A DNA stretch of 64,000 bases from Nautilus pompilius (lineage: Eukaryota; Mollusca; Cephalopoda; Nautilida; Nautilidae). Where the stretch lies: NCBI GenBank assembly GCA_018389105.1, contig JACATO010000599.1, positions 651,501 to 715,500 of the forward strand, written 5' to 3'. The position numbers and the translations under genes were made by a program. Every line of letters starts with the position of its first letter. Position 1 is the first letter of the stretch. This document shows, piece by piece, positions 61,401 through 64,000 of the stretch. The notes beneath the pieces were generated by a model that saw nothing but the letters and a program-made list of their open reading frames with translations, was not told where the DNA came from and ran no database searches.

Positions 61401-62629
61401 ATTTTCTTTATTATACACTTTTTACAGTTAGCAACATAGTATAATATCAGAAGTTCTAGTTTGTTTTCTCCAAAAGATACTAGTTTGACTACTTAGTGGT
61501 GTGATGCAGCACAGGTATGGAAACCCAAACCACTCAAGAGAGATAATATATTCAAGGCAAGTTACTGGCAGGATTAGTAATACATACTTCCAGTTCTGAA
61601 GACTGTCTCTAATAAGCGAAAATTTACTTCATTATTTTGTTTGTTTTTGTTTTTCCATAGTAACTTACCTACTGGGATTCAGTATGTGTAACCCTTCAGT
61701 AGTTTTCAAGCATGCAAAGCACTCTATTTCAGGTGACAGAAGGTGGGCTGCTGTGGCTTCTCATCCCTCTTAGGTCACCGTTTTAAAGGTGGTTGAGACA
61801 AGACGTGAAAATTGAGGTGTGGGGCTGTACGGACAGTATGGCTTCTTTTACAAGTTTACCAAAGAGACCAACAGCTCAGAGAAAGAACATTTTTAAAAAC
61901 AAAAAACCCGCAGACTGCGAAACTTGACAATTACTTTGTCATATTTGGTGTTTTAACCCCCCCCCCCTCTGCACCAGCTGGGGATCATTTGCACATACCA
62001 CTATCCTTCAGATCTGTATTAATCAGCACAGGTTCAACTATAGGGGCTGTCGTGCACAGTGGTATGTAGCTTCCTCGTTAATGTAAACCTTTGGCAACAA
62101 CAGTTCTAGACCACTCCAACCCTGTGTGTATTGCATTATAAATGTGTTGTACTAAATACACAGCCAATTCAGCGCAGGTTACTTTCTGGAGCTTCTTCAA
62201 AGTTGGGCCAGGTGGTGAAAAACTGATGTGGTATTTATTTGCAGGGTTATGAAAATGTACTAGGATTACGGTAATGAACAACAACAATCGACAACAATGA
62301 ATTACTAACAAAACTCAATTCAGTCAGCATAACCTTAAATTTTACTTTTTTTTTTTTTTAGGTGAAGAAAACTAAATTAAAGTGAAAGTACCATAGTCTG
62401 TTATATTAAAGAGTTTGTATTGTTTAACAGGGAATAAAACTGAATTATCGAAACGTTTCACTTTATCAAGATGCAAAGTCGGATACCTGTGTCAGCCTGG
62501 GCACAGTCTGATGGTTGTATCTGTGTTTCTATATGTAATATAATAAACACATCTAGTCTCTAGCAAAATATGTAAACAGTGAATCGTTTACTGGGTTAGC
62601 GCGAGACATAATGGTCAAATGTGTGCCGG
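61401..62629. other. Non-coding, no gene seen
   Basis: A C run lies at 61960-61968 and a T run at 62346-62360. Frames at 61812-62069 and 62078-62311 are unrecognised. Confidence 0.45.
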
Positions 62630-62990
62630 TCAGGGTTACAACCCAGGCGACAGTGTGGTGGCTTCGGTTGTAGACTGCTGGACTGCTGTGGTCAAGGGGC
62701 CCAAGTTTTATTCCAGCAGGGGACTGACTCAGTTTGATGTGACCCCCCCCCCTAATCATGGTTTCTTCTGGGCACTCTGGTTTCCATCTCACCTCTAAAA
62801 AAGATGAATAGTTTTAGAAGGGAATTTCGTCAGGTTATTGCACCCCAGCTCCTGCCATTCATATTTATATGCATCCCTGCCACAGGAGCACAGAGGAGCA
62901 GAAGCGAAGGCATGGATGATGCAACACATGCCATCACCACTATGTATCAATTCATTTGTTACTTCTGCCATTGGAGGAACCATTAGCAGC
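62630..62990 (+). repeat. SINE-like repeat
   Basis: GTGTGGTGGCTTCGGTTGTA and GACTGCTGGACTGCTGTGGT form the head; AAGTTTTATTCCAGCAGGGG is a decayed B-box. GGACTGACTCAGTTTGATGT matches the 25.6-kb copy. The body TTTCCATCTCACCTCTAAAA with TTTTAGAAGGGAATTTC follows. The tail (62820-62990) is specific to this copy. Confidence 0.6.
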
Positions 62991-64000
62991 AGCATCCTTG
63001 GCCATGAAACACAGCAACAATATGTATGAGCTTCATCTCGGAAGAGAGATGATACACGGGCTGCAAATTTGGTTTAAAGCCCAAATATGGTTTTAAATTG
63101 TTTTGGGGTTTTGTTATTTATTAAACGTTTGTCAGGCAAATATGAAAGCTATTGTGTTTGAGCCATAATGTAGATCGGTAGAACCAACAAATCAAGGTGG
63201 TCAATGTTGGACACAAACATACGCGATAAATCTGAGCGGCAGTGCCATGAGTAGAAACAGAAAGATGGGTAATCAGTACAGATTGGTGCTACTGCAATTT
63301 CTGTTTCCTTGACAACGTTATAAGAAGAATGCTTTCATTGTTGTTTTCTTTCTGTGTTTTTTTTTTTTTTTTGCTTTTCTACTCTTCGTTATTTATTTTG
63401 GTGATTTTCTCTTTCATGAGAAATAGCCACCGTATAGCGAGAATGAGGTGGCAAGCTCCATCAGACTCCCAAGATGATAAACAGTAATTTGACCTTTAAC
63501 CCATTTAAGCTTTCAAAAGAGTTGTTTTGTTTTGATTACATGTGGAGTGATCAGGGAGGTTGCCTTAGTCTTCTCAGATGGTCCTCCACACCAGGTTATG
63601 CTACCTGTAAGCGTGATTGCTATGCAGGCGGCAGTTCACACACCCAGGTACTTGTGTACAGTTTGTGATTGACCATCTTCGGTTACAAGCGATCATCATC
63701 ATCGTTGTTTTTGTTGTTGTTGGATTCAGTTTTCTTTTCTTTTAAAGCTTTGGTATTTGTGGATCACCGGGCTATTTAATAAAATAAAAATTTCGGGTAG
63801 CAGTTACACTAATTTAGATTTGTCATGTTGGTGGCACGCATTAACGATCAAAGGCATCCATTAACTGGGATATATGTCAGTAATTATTTAAATAATATAT
63901 TGTATCTCATCTGCTGCCTGGAAGATACTAGAGAAGAAAGTGTCTGCATTTTTTCATAACTTATCCACTACTTTTCTTCTTCTTTTTTTAAACGGATAAA
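62991..64000. other. Non-coding to window end
   Basis: No gene is seen. A T run of about 18 lies at 63357-63373, and GTT and CTT repeats lie near 63703-63720 and 63973-63990. Confidence 0.5.

Noticed and set aside
1..64000. CRISPR array, integron, prophage or bacterial operon
   Set aside because: No spaced identical repeats, no packed genes and no ribosome-binding-site pattern; the window is animal nuclear DNA.

Overview
This window is animal nuclear DNA: AT-rich, almost free of long open frames, and full of microsatellites and decayed mobile elements. I found no bacterial-style gene, operon, CRISPR array, rRNA or intact tRNA gene. The mix (two mariner lineages, Tc1-like, hAT and pogo/Tigger relics, and a degraded tRNA-like SINE family with a conserved body) fits a large invertebrate genome. 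I lean to a mollusc, probably a cephalopod such as an octopus. That is inference from repeat flavour only, and no gene here proves it. The window reads as intergenic or deep-intron sequence.

Layout. About 0.66-1.26 kb is a purine-only satellite-like tract. Tc1-like transposase relics lie at 6.27-7.29 kb and 12.64-13.31 kb; they are two copies of one family in the same orientation. A 266-bp hAT-type MITE with a perfect 8-bp target duplication sits at 7.77-8.03 kb. Just beyond it is a decayed autonomous hAT of the BED-finger type (8.41-10.75 kb), whose 3' part occurs again in inverted orientation at 35.75-36.48 kb. The best-preserved element is a 1334-bp mariner at 23.61-24.95 kb, with terminal repeats, TA duplications, a complete DD34D triad and one visible frameshift. 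A 652-bp Tigger/pogo deletion derivative lies at 27.11-27.76 kb. A third, unrelated Tc1-like relic is at 58.58-58.85 kb, and a minus-strand cecropia-type mariner relic (SETMAR-like) fills 59.10-60.09 kb.

Between these are SINE-like copies (18.3, 25.6, 37.8, 42.6, 44.9, 47.7, 54.8 and 62.6 kb) and two short families I cannot name. One is built on a roughly 47-bp unit with the core GGTTCTTTGTCAGTCATTAA. The other is an imperfect palindrome around CACCATAATGGTATC.

Host coding content is at most marginal. The best candidate is a 102-nt exon on the minus strand at 29220-29321, open and phase 0-0 with splice-like flanks. A second, ambiguous exon-like segment lies at 55.53-55.64 kb. I recognise neither peptide. 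I saw nothing that amounts to a new multi-gene system. The most useful observations are the near-intact mariner, the non-autonomous elements with clear ends, the two unnamed short repeat families and the 29.2-kb exon candidate.
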